DNA of 64,000 nt from JBBRDU01 sp038203615. Its GTDB lineage: Bacteria; Verrucomicrobiota; Verrucomicrobiia; Chthoniobacterales; UBA10450. The notes under the pieces were generated by a model. The model saw nothing but the letters and a program-made list of their open reading frames with translations. It ran no database searches and was not told the origin of the DNA. The stretch's first letter is position 1. Every line of letters begins with the position of its first letter. Shown one piece after another: positions 1-8,782 of the stretch. Position numbers and translations under genes: made by a program. The stretch lies in contig JBBRDU010000002.1 in NCBI GenBank assembly GCA_038203615.1, positions 1 through 64,000 on the forward strand, read 5' to 3'.

Positions 1-1
1 A

Positions 2-148
2 TGGGATATGGCCGCGCCGCTTTCGTTTACTACTGGCGATGCCAAGGTTCAACCCAACCGGGTGAGCGTTTCTTTCTCTTTCGGACAATGCGGGAGGCCG
101 CGCTGGAATCGTGTGGCTGGGGGAAGTTGTGGGCGCCGCTCCTGGTGA
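2..148 (+). other. Possible C-terminal end of an outer-membrane beta-barrel protein (partial)
   Basis: Frame 2 is open from the window edge to a TGA at 146-148, with no start inside the window. It contains an amphipathic alternating stretch (residues reading RVSVSFSFG) of the kind found in the last strands of outer-membrane barrels. The tail after that strand is Cys/Arg/Trp-rich and does not look like a natural barrel end, so the gene may be frameshifted or the reading may be chance. An overlapping frame-1 ORF (1-222) has no family resemblance. No firm gene call is possible. Confidence 0.2.
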
Positions 149-292
149 TGTTGTCGCAGGCTGCCGCCCTGGCCGGCGTGATCCGCGGAGCGGCCGCGCA
201 TCGGGCAACAGATCGGCGCTAAAGAGATCGCGCCCGAGTGAATCTTTGCTTCCGGCTTGACACGTTAGGGCTGGCGAGGTCAAACAGAGGAT

Positions 293-706
293 ATGAGATC
301 TCCATCTGGTACGATTCAATTCGTTGTGCTCGCGGCCGTCGGCGTTTTGGCCATCCTCAGTGTGAAAGCTTTTGCCCAGAGTACAGCTGCCGAACCGAAC
401 ACCACATTCTTCCTCAAAATTAAGAAGACCCACGAGGTCAAGGACGAAGCGGCTTTCCTGCAGGTTTTGCAGAACGTGAAGAAAAAGGGCGCCATCTACA
501 AAATTCACATGGTGAAAGCGGACAGCTCTACCCAAGACCTTTCCTCTGACGCCGCGGCCGGGATGAAGACCGACCAGGTCATCACCTCGCAAATGGCTAA
601 GAATGTGAGCAGCGATAAGTTCACCGCCATCGGCGTGCAGGTGACGCAGACGGTTGCGTCGGAGGATCCGACCGACCTCGCGGCCATTTTGAACGCGCTG
701 AAATAG
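293..706 (+). CDS. Small secreted protein of unknown function (paralogue 1)
   Basis: A 137-residue protein with an N-terminal hydrophobic segment (about residues 9-28) ending AFA-QS, a credible Sec signal peptide with an Ala-X-Ala cleavage site. The mature part is small and lysine-rich and has no domain I recognise. Its C-terminal half aligns with the next gene (949-1404): both share a KTD-V-S-A pattern, then FT-IG-V-VTQ and a final LN-L helix. The two therefore form a tandem paralogous pair, probably periplasmic. No function can be assigned. The ATG start directly precedes the signal peptide. Confidence 0.6.
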   Translation: MRSPSGTIQFVVLAAVGVLAILSVKAFAQSTAAEPNTTFFLKIKKTHEVKDEAAFLQVLQNVKKKGAIYKIHMVKADSSTQDLSSDAAAGMKTDQVITSQMAKNVSSDKFTAIGVQVTQTVASEDPTDLAAILNALK

Positions 707-948
707 TCAGATTGGTCGGGCCGGGTTTCGGAAGGGAGCCTGTTGCCGCGCCAGTCGATCGGGCTGGCGGGCCGGCTTCCTCCTCCAGAAACGGGGCTAC
801 GGCTATTTTGCTCTGAACGTCCCGGGGACTTGCAGGCTCGTTCTTCGAGCTGGTTGGCTGATCCGTTTGGGGGCGCCGCGGCGCTCGCTAGGGCCGACTA
901 ACAAGTTTATGCTTGTAAATCGCGCTTTTCCCGGTCAAACCGGCGGAA
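707..948. other. Intergenic stretch between the two secreted paralogues
   Basis: About 240 bases without a convincing gene. It is G+C-rich, and around 755-815 holds a degenerate palindromic sequence (gggctggcgggccggc, then a ggggctacggctat tail) resembling the C module repeats found elsewhere in the window. No clear promoter could be picked out. Confidence 0.3.
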
Positions 949-1404
949 ATGAAAGCAACCACATCTGTCATAGCGATAGTCGTCGCGCTCGCAGCAGGAG
1001 GTGTTGCGACCGTCATTGCCCTGCGCGTGTTAAAACCCGCTCCTGGGAGAACCATTGCAATAATAAAAAATTATGTCGTCCTAAAGAATGACACGGATGC
1101 TGGGGAATTGGATTTTATCAAGCTCTTGTGTACCGGCCCCTACGAGAGAACGGCGAAATTGCATTTCAAACATAGAAACGCCGGGAAACAGGACAGGTAC
1201 TTACCCGGGCCGGATTGCCAAGGCGCTCTGACAACGCAGCTAAACATCAAGACGGATAAGGTGACGGCCTCGAAGGCAGCGCAAAGCAGCACGGATGAAG
1301 AATTCACGGTGATCGGGCCGGTTCACGTGACGCAGCAGATTGCCGCCCCTACCGGGGCGGATATAGAGAAGGTTCTGAATCTTTTGGCTTTCACGGAGGA
1401 GTAG
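949..1404 (+). CDS. Small secreted or membrane-anchored protein of unknown function (paralogue 2)
   Basis: A 151-residue protein with an N-terminal hydrophobic helix (about residues 5-27) that could be an uncleaved anchor or signal peptide. Residues 85-145 align with the C-terminal half of the protein at 293-706 (conserved KTD, FTVIG, VTQ, and VLNLL at the end). A central insertion carries two cysteines (a CTGPY and a PDCQG context) absent from paralogue 1, possibly a disulphide. The family was not recognised. Same strand and spacing suggest tandem duplication followed by divergence. Confidence 0.55.
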   Translation: MKATTSVIAIVVALAAGGVATVIALRVLKPAPGRTIAIIKNYVVLKNDTDAGELDFIKLLCTGPYERTAKLHFKHRNAGKQDRYLPGPDCQGALTTQLNIKTDKVTASKAAQSSTDEEFTVIGPVHVTQQIAAPTGADIEKVLNLLAFTEE

Positions 1405-1430
1405 ACATACAACTCAGGCTGATTTGTTGA

Positions 1431-2054
1431 GTGGAGGAGCCAGTGCGCCAAAAGCGGATTTATTTGGCGTGTTTCCTTTTCCATTTCCTGCTCATCGTCA
1501 CGATTTCTTGTCGCGACACGCTCTGGCTGGTCGGGCACGGCTTAACCATCCTGCCGCCGTCGTTTAAGTCCGGTGCGGGGAAGGCACATTCCGTCGCGTC
1601 GGTTCTTTTGGCGCAGAAGTTATCCACGGCGAACCCGGTCCGGCGCGCCGTTTTAACATATTTACATGTTGCCGGGATCGACCGGGGTTATGGATATTTC
1701 GCGCCCAATGTCCCGGTCAGTTACAAACTGGTGTTTGAGTTGCATTACCCTGATGGGCGGGTGGATTACGAGTTTCCGTCCGCCAATAGCGGCGCGGCAG
1801 AACTGCGCTTGGCCAGTTTGCTCGACGAGATTGGCCGCACGCGTCACGACCGGTTGCGGGAGTATTTGGTAAAAATGCTGGCTCGCTCCACCTGGCGGGA
1901 GCATCCCGATGCGATAACCATTCGCGCCATATTTGGTTCGCGCACTTTGCCGACCATCGATGAGTTCGAACATGGCAGTCGGGAATCGTACGAGTTTTTG
2001 TATGCCTACGATTTCAGCCGTGGCCAGGAATCGGCGAGGCCCGAAAATCATTGA
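1431..2054 (+). CDS. Single-pass membrane protein upstream of an HTTM protein
   Basis: A 207-residue protein from a GTG start. One N-terminal membrane segment (about residues 9-26) is followed by a soluble domain with no family I recognise; it has a YGYFAPNVP stretch near residue 87 and an SYKLVFELHYPDG strand. The stop codon overlaps the TTG start of the next gene by 4 bases (2051-2054), so the two are almost certainly co-translated. By context it is a partner of the HTTM protein. A function cannot be given. Confidence 0.6.
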   Translation: MEEPVRQKRIYLACFLFHFLLIVTISCRDTLWLVGHGLTILPPSFKSGAGKAHSVASVLLAQKLSTANPVRRAVLTYLHVAGIDRGYGYFAPNVPVSYKLVFELHYPDGRVDYEFPSANSGAAELRLASLLDEIGRTRHDRLREYLVKMLARSTWREHPDAITIRAIFGSRTLPTIDEFEHGSRESYEFLYAYDFSRGQESARPENH

Positions 2055-2980
2055 AGCGGATGAAAACGTGGCAAAAGCGGTTGGAGTCATTTCTGTTTCC
2101 AGCCGAAAACGATGACTGGCTGGCCTGTTTAAGGATTGGGCTCGGGCTTCAGGTGGTCTTGTATGTTCTGTCTCTACAGGTTGATTGGAATTATCTGTTT
2201 GGTGGAGCAGGCGAAGGCCTGAATGGCCGCGCTTTGTCAGAGGGACTCCTTTCCACCGAGAGCCCCCTGGTCCCAAGACTTGGCTGGCTGGTCGTTGTCG
2301 GAACTCATCTGGGATTGAGTGAAAGCACTCTCCTCACCATCATTTGGTGGGCCTTACTGTCGGTCGGCGGAAGTTTGATCGTAGGATTCTTGCCCCGCGG
2401 TTGTGCATTGACCGCTTGGTTTCTTCATCTCTGCGCCGTCAAGAGTGGAGGTCTGGTTTCCTACGGCGTCGATCAGTTCATGACGATCGGGCTCTTTTAC
2501 CTGATGTTATCTCCATTGCCTGATCGGTATTCGCTCGACCGGTGGCTGCGAAAGAGATCCCCAAGGCATCCGGAGTTCCTGGGCTTTTGGCGTCGCGTCT
2601 TACAGGTCCATCTCTGTTTCATCTACTTTTTTGGCGGACTGGCAAAGTGTTTAGGGAGCGGTTGGTGGGACGGATCCAATCTCTGGCGCGCGCTGATTCG
2701 CCCGCCCTTCAATGTCCTTCCGCCGGAGATGCTTGTTCATTGGCGGTTTTTGTTTCCGATGGCGGGGATTCTGGTCTGTTTGCTCGAGCTGGCTTACCCG
2801 GTCTTGATCTGGGGCCGCCAAACGAAAATCATATGCCTGATCCTGGTTTGCCTGATGCACCTCATGATCGGCCTGGCCATGGGGATGTATCTTTTTGCGT
2901 TGGTTATGATTGTATTAAACTTGGCGGCCTTGGCTCCACCTTTCCAATGGGCTCGACGGAGCACGCTTTGCTTGTCATGA
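2051..2980 (+). CDS. HTTM domain membrane protein (vitamin K-dependent gamma-carboxylase-like)
   Basis: A 309-residue polytopic membrane protein. It has the HTTM layout: an N-terminal RIGLG helix, a VSYGVDQFMTIGLFYL segment, a VHLCFIYFFGGLAKC helix with the conserved YFFGGLAK context, GSGWWDG, and then several C-terminal helices. HTTM proteins include eukaryotic vitamin K-dependent carboxylase, but bacterial members are mostly uncharacterised. The start is TTG at 2051, overlapping the previous stop; an internal ATG five residues in-frame is an alternative. It sits in an apparent two-gene operon with the preceding membrane protein. Confidence 0.75.
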   Translation: MKRMKTWQKRLESFLFPAENDDWLACLRIGLGLQVVLYVLSLQVDWNYLFGGAGEGLNGRALSEGLLSTESPLVPRLGWLVVVGTHLGLSESTLLTIIWWALLSVGGSLIVGFLPRGCALTAWFLHLCAVKSGGLVSYGVDQFMTIGLFYLMLSPLPDRYSLDRWLRKRSPRHPEFLGFWRRVLQVHLCFIYFFGGLAKCLGSGWWDGSNLWRALIRPPFNVLPPEMLVHWRFLFPMAGILVCLLELAYPVLIWGRQTKIICLILVCLMHLMIGLAMGMYLFALVMIVLNLAALAPPFQWARRSTLCLS

Positions 2981-3002
2981 TTCCAGTCGAGAGAGGGAGT
3001 GT

Positions 3003-5426
3003 TTGAGCGCACCAGATATGTCGGTTGAGCCCACGCCGGATCTCCAACTCGAGATCGCGCATATCCTTGGCATGGATGTCGTCGGTTACTCCAAGCTGCT
3101 CGTGAACGAGCAGGTCGCCCTCCTGCAGGAGTTGAATCAGGTCGTGCGCGGAACCGCCTGTTTTCGGGCGGCCGAGGAAAGCGGCAAGTTCATTCGCTTG
3201 CCGACCGGAGATGGCATGGTGCTGCTTTTCTTTCAGAACCCGGAGCAACCGGTGCAGTGCGCCCTGGAAATCGGTCGGGCGCTCCAGGACCGGCCGCATA
3301 TTCAATTGCGCATGGGCATTCACAGCGGGCCGATCAACCGCATCACCGATGTGAACGACCAATCCAACGTGGCCGGAGCGGGCATCAATATCACACAACG
3401 CGTGATGGATTGCGGCGACGGCGGCCACATTCTCTTGTCCAAACATCTGGCCGACGATCTGGTCCAGTACGGCCAGTGGCGACCGCATCTTCAGGACCTG
3501 GGCGAATGTGAGGTCAAACACGGCGCCCGGCTTCACGTCTTCAATTTGTGCAAGGAAGGTCTGGGAAATGCGGCGGTCCCGCAGAAACTACGCCGCGGGA
3601 AATGGCAACAACGGCGGGCCGGCACCGGCGTCCGTCCTGTCACAGCAGCGCGTTGGCCACAGGTCGTGATTGGCATGGCTTTGCTTTTTTTGGCCGCCGC
3701 GCTGGCCATCGTCTCCTTCTTCGTCTTTCGTAGCCCTCGTAAACCAGCGGAGGTCATTTCGGAAAAAAGCATCGCGGTCCTGCCTTTCGCCAATCTCGGC
3801 GACGATAAGCAGAGCGCTCAGCTGACCGAGGGCGTGCAGGATGAAATCCTGACCGATCTGGGGCGAGTGGCCGACCTCAAGGTGATCAGTCGCACCTCCG
3901 TGATGCAGTACAAAACTTCGGCTCAACGCAATCTGCGCGACATTGCCCGGGAACTCGGAGTGGCCCACGTTTTGGAGGGAACTGTGCAAACGGCGAACGG
4001 CCACGTCCGGGTGACCGCCCAGTTGATCAACGCCAGAACGGATGCCCACATCTGGGGAGACCATTATGACCGGGAGCTCGCCGATGTGTTTGCGCTGGAA
4101 AGCGAGCTGGCCGAGACCATCGTGGCGCATCTCAAAACCAAGCTTTCGCCGGCGGAGAAAGCGGCCATTGAAGAGCAACCCACCGCAGACTTGGAAGCAT
4201 ACAATCTTTATCTGCGCGGCAAGGATTTGATCGAAGGAGCGGTCTTCAGTTCTGGCAGTAAGGAGCTCTTTGACGCGGTCCGCCTACTTGACCAGGCACT
4301 GGCACGCGACCCTTCGTTTATGCTCGCCTACTACCAGCTGGCGCACGCCCATGATCAAATTTATCTGCGCGACTTTGATCACACGCCCGCGCGCCTGGCC
4401 CTGGCCGATGTCGCCGTGCAATCGGTGGCTCGACTGCGCCCCGAGTCGGGAGAGGCGCACCTGGCCATGGCCAAGCATCTCTACTGGGGGTATCGCGAGT
4501 ACGACCGGGCGCGGCAGGAATTGATTGTGGCCAGGCGCGCCTTGCCCAACGATGCGCTGCCATTTCTCTTGATCGGCTACATCGACCGACGGCAAGGGCG
4601 ATGGGAAGAGTCGGCCGAGAACATGGAGCACGCTCTGACGCTCGACCCGCGGAATCCTCAGAACACCTTTATTCTCCAGCAGATTTCCCTGACCTATGGC
4701 AATCTGCGCCGCTACGCGGAGCAGGCGGCGACCTTGGATCGGGCCCTGCGGCTGGAACCGAAAAATCAAACGATCCGGGTGCAGCGCGCCCTCGTGGAGT
4801 TGGATTGGAAAGCCGATCCAAAGCCGCTTCATTTCACCATGGAAGCGGTCCTGGCGGAGGATGCCGAAGCTGCCTCCGAGTTCGCCGCGGAATGGTTCGA
4901 ACTTGCTTTACGGGAACGAGACTTCAACGCGGCCGGGCGGATTGTGGCCACGCTCCCACGTGATGGGATTCGGGTGGAGTCCGTCTCCTTTCCCCGCGCC
5001 TGGTGTGAGGGTCTTCTGGCTCGCTTGCGGGGCGATCAAGCGGCGGCGCGGAAGGCGTTTTCAACCGCGCGCGAAGAAGCGGAGAAAACAGTTCGCGAAC
5101 AACCGGACAATGGCGCGGCGCTTTGCGCGCTGGGGATGATCGACGCGGCCTTGGGCAACAAGAAAGAGGCGGCGCCAGAGGGCCGGCGCGCGGTGGAACT
5201 TCTTCCCGTGTCGAAAGACTCGATCAATGGAGCGCTCCTCGTGCAATATCTGGCAGTCATTTATGCCTGGACCGGCCAGAAAGATCTCGCCCTCGAGCAA
5301 TTGGCCATTGTGACCAAGCTGCCGGGAGACTTGAGCTACGGGCAACTGCGACTGGATCCATTATGGGATCCGTTGTGGGGCGATCCACGCTTCGAAAGGA
5401 TGATCGCGGAGATGGCCCCGAAATAG
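3003..5426 (+). CDS. Class III nucleotidyl cyclase-like / TolB-like / TPR membrane protein
   Basis: An 807-residue multidomain protein. Residues about 15-180 are a class III adenylate/guanylate cyclase catalytic domain: metal-binding Asp25 (MDVVGYS) and Asp70 (PTGDG), and transition-state Asn129 and Arg133 (GINITQR), are present. The substrate-selecting Lys is Leu66 and the partner Asp is Asn122, so substrate use is unclear. Residues 218-243 form one membrane helix. Residues about 250-390 resemble the TolB/FlgO-like segment (KSIAVLPFANL ... GVQDEILTDL ... VISRTSVMQYK), followed by tetratricopeptide repeats to the end (WDPLWGDPRFERM). A paralogue is at 35588-37996. The TTG start at 3003 lies 3 bases after an AGGGAG; ATG at 3018 is an alternative. 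Confidence 0.8.
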   Translation: MSAPDMSVEPTPDLQLEIAHILGMDVVGYSKLLVNEQVALLQELNQVVRGTACFRAAEESGKFIRLPTGDGMVLLFFQNPEQPVQCALEIGRALQDRPHIQLRMGIHSGPINRITDVNDQSNVAGAGINITQRVMDCGDGGHILLSKHLADDLVQYGQWRPHLQDLGECEVKHGARLHVFNLCKEGLGNAAVPQKLRRGKWQQRRAGTGVRPVTAARWPQVVIGMALLFLAAALAIVSFFVFRSPRKPAEVISEKSIAVLPFANLGDDKQSAQLTEGVQDEILTDLGRVADLKVISRTSVMQYKTSAQRNLRDIARELGVAHVLEGTVQTANGHVRVTAQLINARTDAHIWGDHYDRELADVFALESELAETIVAHLKTKLSPAEKAAIEEQPTADLEAYNLYLRGKDLIEGAVFSSGSKELFDAVRLLDQALARDPSFMLAYYQLAHAHDQIYLRDFDHTPARLALADVAVQSVARLRPESGEAHLAMAKHLYWGYREYDRARQELIVARRALPNDALPFLLIGYIDRRQGRWEESAENMEHALTLDPRNPQNTFILQQISLTYGNLRRYAEQAATLDRALRLEPKNQTIRVQRALVELDWKADPKPLHFTMEAVLAEDAEAASEFAAEWFELALRERDFNAAGRIVATLPRDGIRVESVSFPRAWCEGLLARLRGDQAAARKAFSTAREEAEKTVREQPDNGAALCALGMIDAALGNKKEAAPEGRRAVELLPVSKDSINGALLVQYLAVIYAWTGQKDLALEQLAIVTKLPGDLSYGQLRLDPLWDPLWGDPRFERMIAEMAPK

Positions 5427-5516
5427 TTGATCGGGCGAATTTCAAACGAAGTTCGTTGCCGGCCAAAAACGGGCTTCGCGTCTTGCCAAATCTGTACTTC
5501 GTGTCAGTGCTAGTGC

Positions 5517-5891
5517 GTGGATTCATTTTCCGGTTCCACGGACCAGATTCAGGTGGACGAACTTGAGGTATTCGCACGCGTCGGGGTGACGGACAACGAG
5601 CGCGCCAATCCGCAACGGCTCACTCTGACCATAACGGTTTGGCCGGCCCAGCCTTTCGCCACTTTGCACGACGATATTAGCAAAGCGACCAACTATTCCG
5701 GGCTCTGTGTGACGGCGCGCGATTTTGTGGCGGAGCGGTCGGATCGGCTGATCGAAACGCTGGCCTCGGAACTGGCGACCAAGCTCCTCCAGACCTTCGC
5801 CATCCAGAAAGTACGTCTGGAGCTGCGCAAATTTGTTTTGCCAGATGCGAAGCACGTGGCCGTGATTGTGACCCGCACGGCCCGGGATTAA
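5517..5891 (+). CDS. folB: Dihydroneopterin aldolase family protein
   Basis: A 124-residue protein from GTG with the FolB fold signature: DELEVFARVGVTDNER at residues 14-29, then TNYSGLC, and the C-terminal VRLELRKFVLPDAKHVAV strand pattern. FolB converts dihydroneopterin to hydroxymethyl-dihydropterin and glycolaldehyde in folate synthesis. The usual VxxxIGV/xxER opening is recognisable here as VFARVGVTDNER. argH starts 5 bases after the stop. There is no other folate gene in the window. Length matches the family (about 120 aa). Confidence 0.8.
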   Translation: MDSFSGSTDQIQVDELEVFARVGVTDNERANPQRLTLTITVWPAQPFATLHDDISKATNYSGLCVTARDFVAERSDRLIETLASELATKLLQTFAIQKVRLELRKFVLPDAKHVAVIVTRTARD

Positions 5892-5895
5892 GCGG

Positions 5896-7293
5896 ATGCG
5901 AAAAGGAAGACTGGACACTCCGGCGGCGCAATTGGCCCAAAAGTTTAGCGAGTCGGTTTCATTCGATCACCGGCTCTATCGCCACGATATCGCGGGCTCC
6001 ATCGCGCACGCTTCCGCCTTGGCCGCCGCCGGGATCATCTCGAATGATGAGAAGGCCGCCATGGAAGCGGGGCTGCGCGAAATCGAGCGCGAGATCGAGG
6101 CGGGGAAGTTCGAGTGGGCGCCATCGCTCGAAGACGTGCACATGAACATCGAAGCGGCGCTGACCAAGCGGATCGGATCAGCCGGCGCCAAGCTGCACAC
6201 CGCGCGCAGCCGCAACGATCAAGTCGCGCTCGACCTGCGACTGTATGTGAAAGCGGAAGGCCGCGAGATCGATGCGAGGATTCGCGCCTTGCAACGGGCC
6301 CTGCTCGATGGCGCGGACGAGCATGAGCAGATTCTGCTTCCCGGGTACACGCATTTGCAGCGCGCCCAGCCCATCTCCCTGGCGCATTATTTCCTGGCGC
6401 AAATGGAGGCCTTGCAGCGGGACGCGGAGAGACTGCGCGATTGTCTGGCGCGCGCGGATGTGCTGCCGCTCGGCTCGGGCGCATTGGCCGGCTCGACCAT
6501 TGTGCTCGACCGCGAACGGATCGCGCGCGAGCTCGGCTTCGCCCGCATCAGTCAAAACAGTGTCGATGCCGTGAGCGATCGCGATTTCGTCTGTGAATTT
6601 CTCTTTTGCCTCGGCTTGGTCGGATTGCATCTCTCCCGTTTGAGTGAGGATTTTATTCTGTGGAGCACGACGGAGTTTGGATTTGTGCAATTCAGCGATG
6701 CTTTTTCGACCGGATCGAGCTTGATGCCGCAGAAGAAAAATGCGGACATGGCCGAACTGACCCGAGGGAAAACCGGTCGCCTTTACGGAAATCTGTTGGC
6801 CGTCCTGACGGCCCTCAAGGGATTGCCCAGCTCTTACAACCGCGATCTACAGGAAGATAAGGAGGCCCTCTTTGATTCTGTCGACACGGTCCGCGGGGCG
6901 CTGGAAGTCTGGGCCGCCATGTTTCCCGAGATCAGCATCCGGACCGAGCGCATGGAAGCGGCCGCGCGCGATCCCAATCTTCTGGCGACGGATTTGGCGG
7001 AATACCTCGTGCAGAAAGGGTTGCCTTTTCGCGAAGCGCACGAAGTGGTAGGCCGGCTGGTGGCGCGGGCGCTGGAGAAAAATGTGGCACTTGATAACAT
7101 TTCGCCGCTGGAATTGCGGGAGGTATCGCCTCTTTTTGGCGGTGACGTCCATGCCGTCTTTGATCCGCGGCATTCCTTATCGAAACGGACTGCCATCGGC
7201 GCGCCGGCCCCGCAAAACGTGAAGAAGCAGATTGAGAAGTGGCGAAGGCAATTGGACGAGTCGGCCTCTGATCTACAAGACGGTCGCTCGTAG
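5896..7293 (+). CDS. argH: Argininosuccinate lyase
   Basis: A 465-residue member of the aspartase/fumarase superfamily. It cleaves argininosuccinate to arginine and fumarate, the last step of arginine synthesis. Diagnostic segments are TARSRNDQVALDLRLY, the LPGYTHLQRAQP loop, and the flexible signature loop GSSLMPQKKNAD (residues about 273-284), whose serine is the catalytic base. The family usually has KKNPD; here it is KKNAD. Length is normal (about 460 aa). It follows folB by 5 bases, suggesting co-transcription. Confidence 0.95.
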   Translation: MRKGRLDTPAAQLAQKFSESVSFDHRLYRHDIAGSIAHASALAAAGIISNDEKAAMEAGLREIEREIEAGKFEWAPSLEDVHMNIEAALTKRIGSAGAKLHTARSRNDQVALDLRLYVKAEGREIDARIRALQRALLDGADEHEQILLPGYTHLQRAQPISLAHYFLAQMEALQRDAERLRDCLARADVLPLGSGALAGSTIVLDRERIARELGFARISQNSVDAVSDRDFVCEFLFCLGLVGLHLSRLSEDFILWSTTEFGFVQFSDAFSTGSSLMPQKKNADMAELTRGKTGRLYGNLLAVLTALKGLPSSYNRDLQEDKEALFDSVDTVRGALEVWAAMFPEISIRTERMEAAARDPNLLATDLAEYLVQKGLPFREAHEVVGRLVARALEKNVALDNISPLELREVSPLFGGDVHAVFDPRHSLSKRTAIGAPAPQNVKKQIEKWRRQLDESASDLQDGRS

Positions 7294-7345
7294 CCACGGC
7301 GCTCGGCTGGCCTGTGCCGGGTGGGCGGTGCGCTACCCCCCAGCT
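7283..7345. repeat. Degenerate C-type palindromic repeat
   Basis: Between argH and the Nudix gene (slightly overlapping the argH end) lies a G+C-rich sequence reading gtagccacggcgctcggc and ggcctgtgccggg. It resembles the C module at 12233-12320 (gttgccacgcgctctgcc) at reduced identity. It is probably an old copy of the same intergenic repeat. Confidence 0.35.
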
Positions 7346-7385
7346 AATCATTCGCTTTTCCGCGCTTCATTCATAATCTTGCGCG

Positions 7386-7997
7386 GTGCGTTTGAGCAAC
7401 CTGGAGCAAGAGACGGCCGGCTGGGAAACCGGGACCCATGAAACGCGTTATGCCGACGATCATCTCTCCGTGGTCACGGAAGAAGTGAAGACTCCCTCGC
7501 GGTCACGCCCCAAATCCTGGACCACGGTCTACCGAAAGAGTGCCGTGGTGGTGGCGGCCCTGACACTGGAGGGAAAGTTTCTGCTCGTGCGGCAGGAGCG
7601 GATTCCGATTCGCCGGGCCATTTGGGAAATGCCCGCTGGGCAGATCGACGAACCTCAACCCAGCCGGGAACAAATCGAGGCGACGGCGTTGCGGGAGTTG
7701 CGCGAGGAGACCGGCCATCAACTGATCGAAGGGGGGGAACTGATCGGCCTGGGCGATTATTTCGCGTCTCCCGGTTTCACGGACGAACGGGAGTACCTGT
7801 TTTTGGCGCGACCGGTCGAACCCGTGGCCGAAACCACCGGGCACCGGGAGGAATCGATCATCGAATGCCGCGCCTTTTCCGTGGCGGAGTTGCAGCGCAT
7901 GATTGCCGGGAATGAAATTCGAGATGCCAACACGCTCAGTCTTTGGGCCCGGCTGACGGCGCGCGGATTGCTCGCCTTCCGGGCTTCTTCCCTTTGA
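7386..7997 (+). CDS. Nudix hydrolase, ADP-ribose pyrophosphatase type
   Basis: A 203-residue protein with a complete Nudix box at about residues 80-107: a Gly-Gln start, then ATALRELREETGHQL, giving the catalytic REXXEE core. The N-terminal part (TVYRKSAVVVAALTLEGKFLLVRQ) and the substrate loop (SPGFTDEREYLFLA) fit ADP-sugar pyrophosphatases, which split ADP-ribose to AMP and ribose-5-phosphate. Substrate specificity is inferred only. The start is GTG at 7386. The tatC ATG follows its stop by 2 bases, so the pair is probably one transcript. Confidence 0.85.
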   Translation: MRLSNLEQETAGWETGTHETRYADDHLSVVTEEVKTPSRSRPKSWTTVYRKSAVVVAALTLEGKFLLVRQERIPIRRAIWEMPAGQIDEPQPSREQIEATALRELREETGHQLIEGGELIGLGDYFASPGFTDEREYLFLARPVEPVAETTGHREESIIECRAFSVAELQRMIAGNEIRDANTLSLWARLTARGLLAFRASSL

Positions 7998-7999
7998 CC

Positions 8000-8782
8000 A
8001 TGAATTTGCGCAATATCTTTAAATTTCGAGAGTCGGCGGAAGGCGAAACGTCGAAGCCTTTCCTCGAGCATCTGGAGGATTTGCGCTGGACCATCGTGAA
8101 AATGGCGCTTGCGCTCTTTTTCTCCATGATTTTGTGCCTGGCTTTCCGGACCACGCTGGTGCACGTGATGCAGGCGCCGCTGCACGCGGTGGATCCGCAG
8201 ATCGGGGCGTTGCGCGCGCTGGGGATCACCGATTCCATCACGATTTCCTTTCACCTCGCGTTTTACGCCGGCATTGTCCTGTCCTTTCCGCTTCTCCTTT
8301 ATTTTCTGGCGGGGTTCATTCTGCCCGCGCTGAGCGCGGTGGAGAAACGCTTTCTGCTGCCCGCTATTTTCGCGAGCTTCGGCCTGTTCCTGCTAGGCGT
8401 GATGGTGTGCTACTTCTGGCTCCTGCCCAAAACGATTCTGTTTTTCTTTCACGACACGCAGTCGCTCGGCTGGGCACCGGCCTGGACGGTGCAGGAGTAT
8501 TATTCTTTTGTGACAAGGTTCACGATGGGATTTGGTCTGGCTTTCGAGCTGCCGGTTGTGGTGCTGGCGCTGGTTCGCTTTGGATTGGTGACCTACCGTT
8601 TCATGGCCCGCACCCGGCCGTACGCGATGGTGCTCATGTTCGTGCTGGCGACCATCATTACGCCGACGCCCGACATTCTGACGCTGGTCGCCATGGCCTT
8701 GCCGATGTGTCTGCTTTATGAAAGCTGCATTTGGATCGCCTGGGTGATGGAGCGGCGTGCCCTCCGCGCCGCGAGTCGTTAA
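8000..8782 (+). CDS. tatC: Sec-independent protein translocase subunit TatC
   Basis: A 260-residue integral membrane protein with about six helices. It has the N-terminal TatC hallmark FLEHLEDLRWTIVK (residues about 21-34; Glu/Leu/Arg recognise the twin-arginine signal), the FSFPLLLY-like stretch after helix 2, and the C-terminal ATIITPTPDILTLVAMALP signature. TatC is the receptor of the twin-arginine pathway that exports folded proteins; ActB in this window carries such a signal. I chose ATG 8000 over an upstream in-frame start inside the Nudix gene. No tatA/B is seen nearby. Confidence 0.93.
   Translation: MNLRNIFKFRESAEGETSKPFLEHLEDLRWTIVKMALALFFSMILCLAFRTTLVHVMQAPLHAVDPQIGALRALGITDSITISFHLAFYAGIVLSFPLLLYFLAGFILPALSAVEKRFLLPAIFASFGLFLLGVMVCYFWLLPKTILFFFHDTQSLGWAPAWTVQEYYSFVTRFTMGFGLAFELPVVVLALVRFGLVTYRFMARTRPYAMVLMFVLATIITPTPDILTLVAMALPMCLLYESCIWIAWVMERRALRAASR

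Noticed and set aside
1..222. A 73-codon ORF starting at the first base
   Set aside because: Composition and frame do not resemble a protein; frame 2 in the same stretch looks more protein-like.
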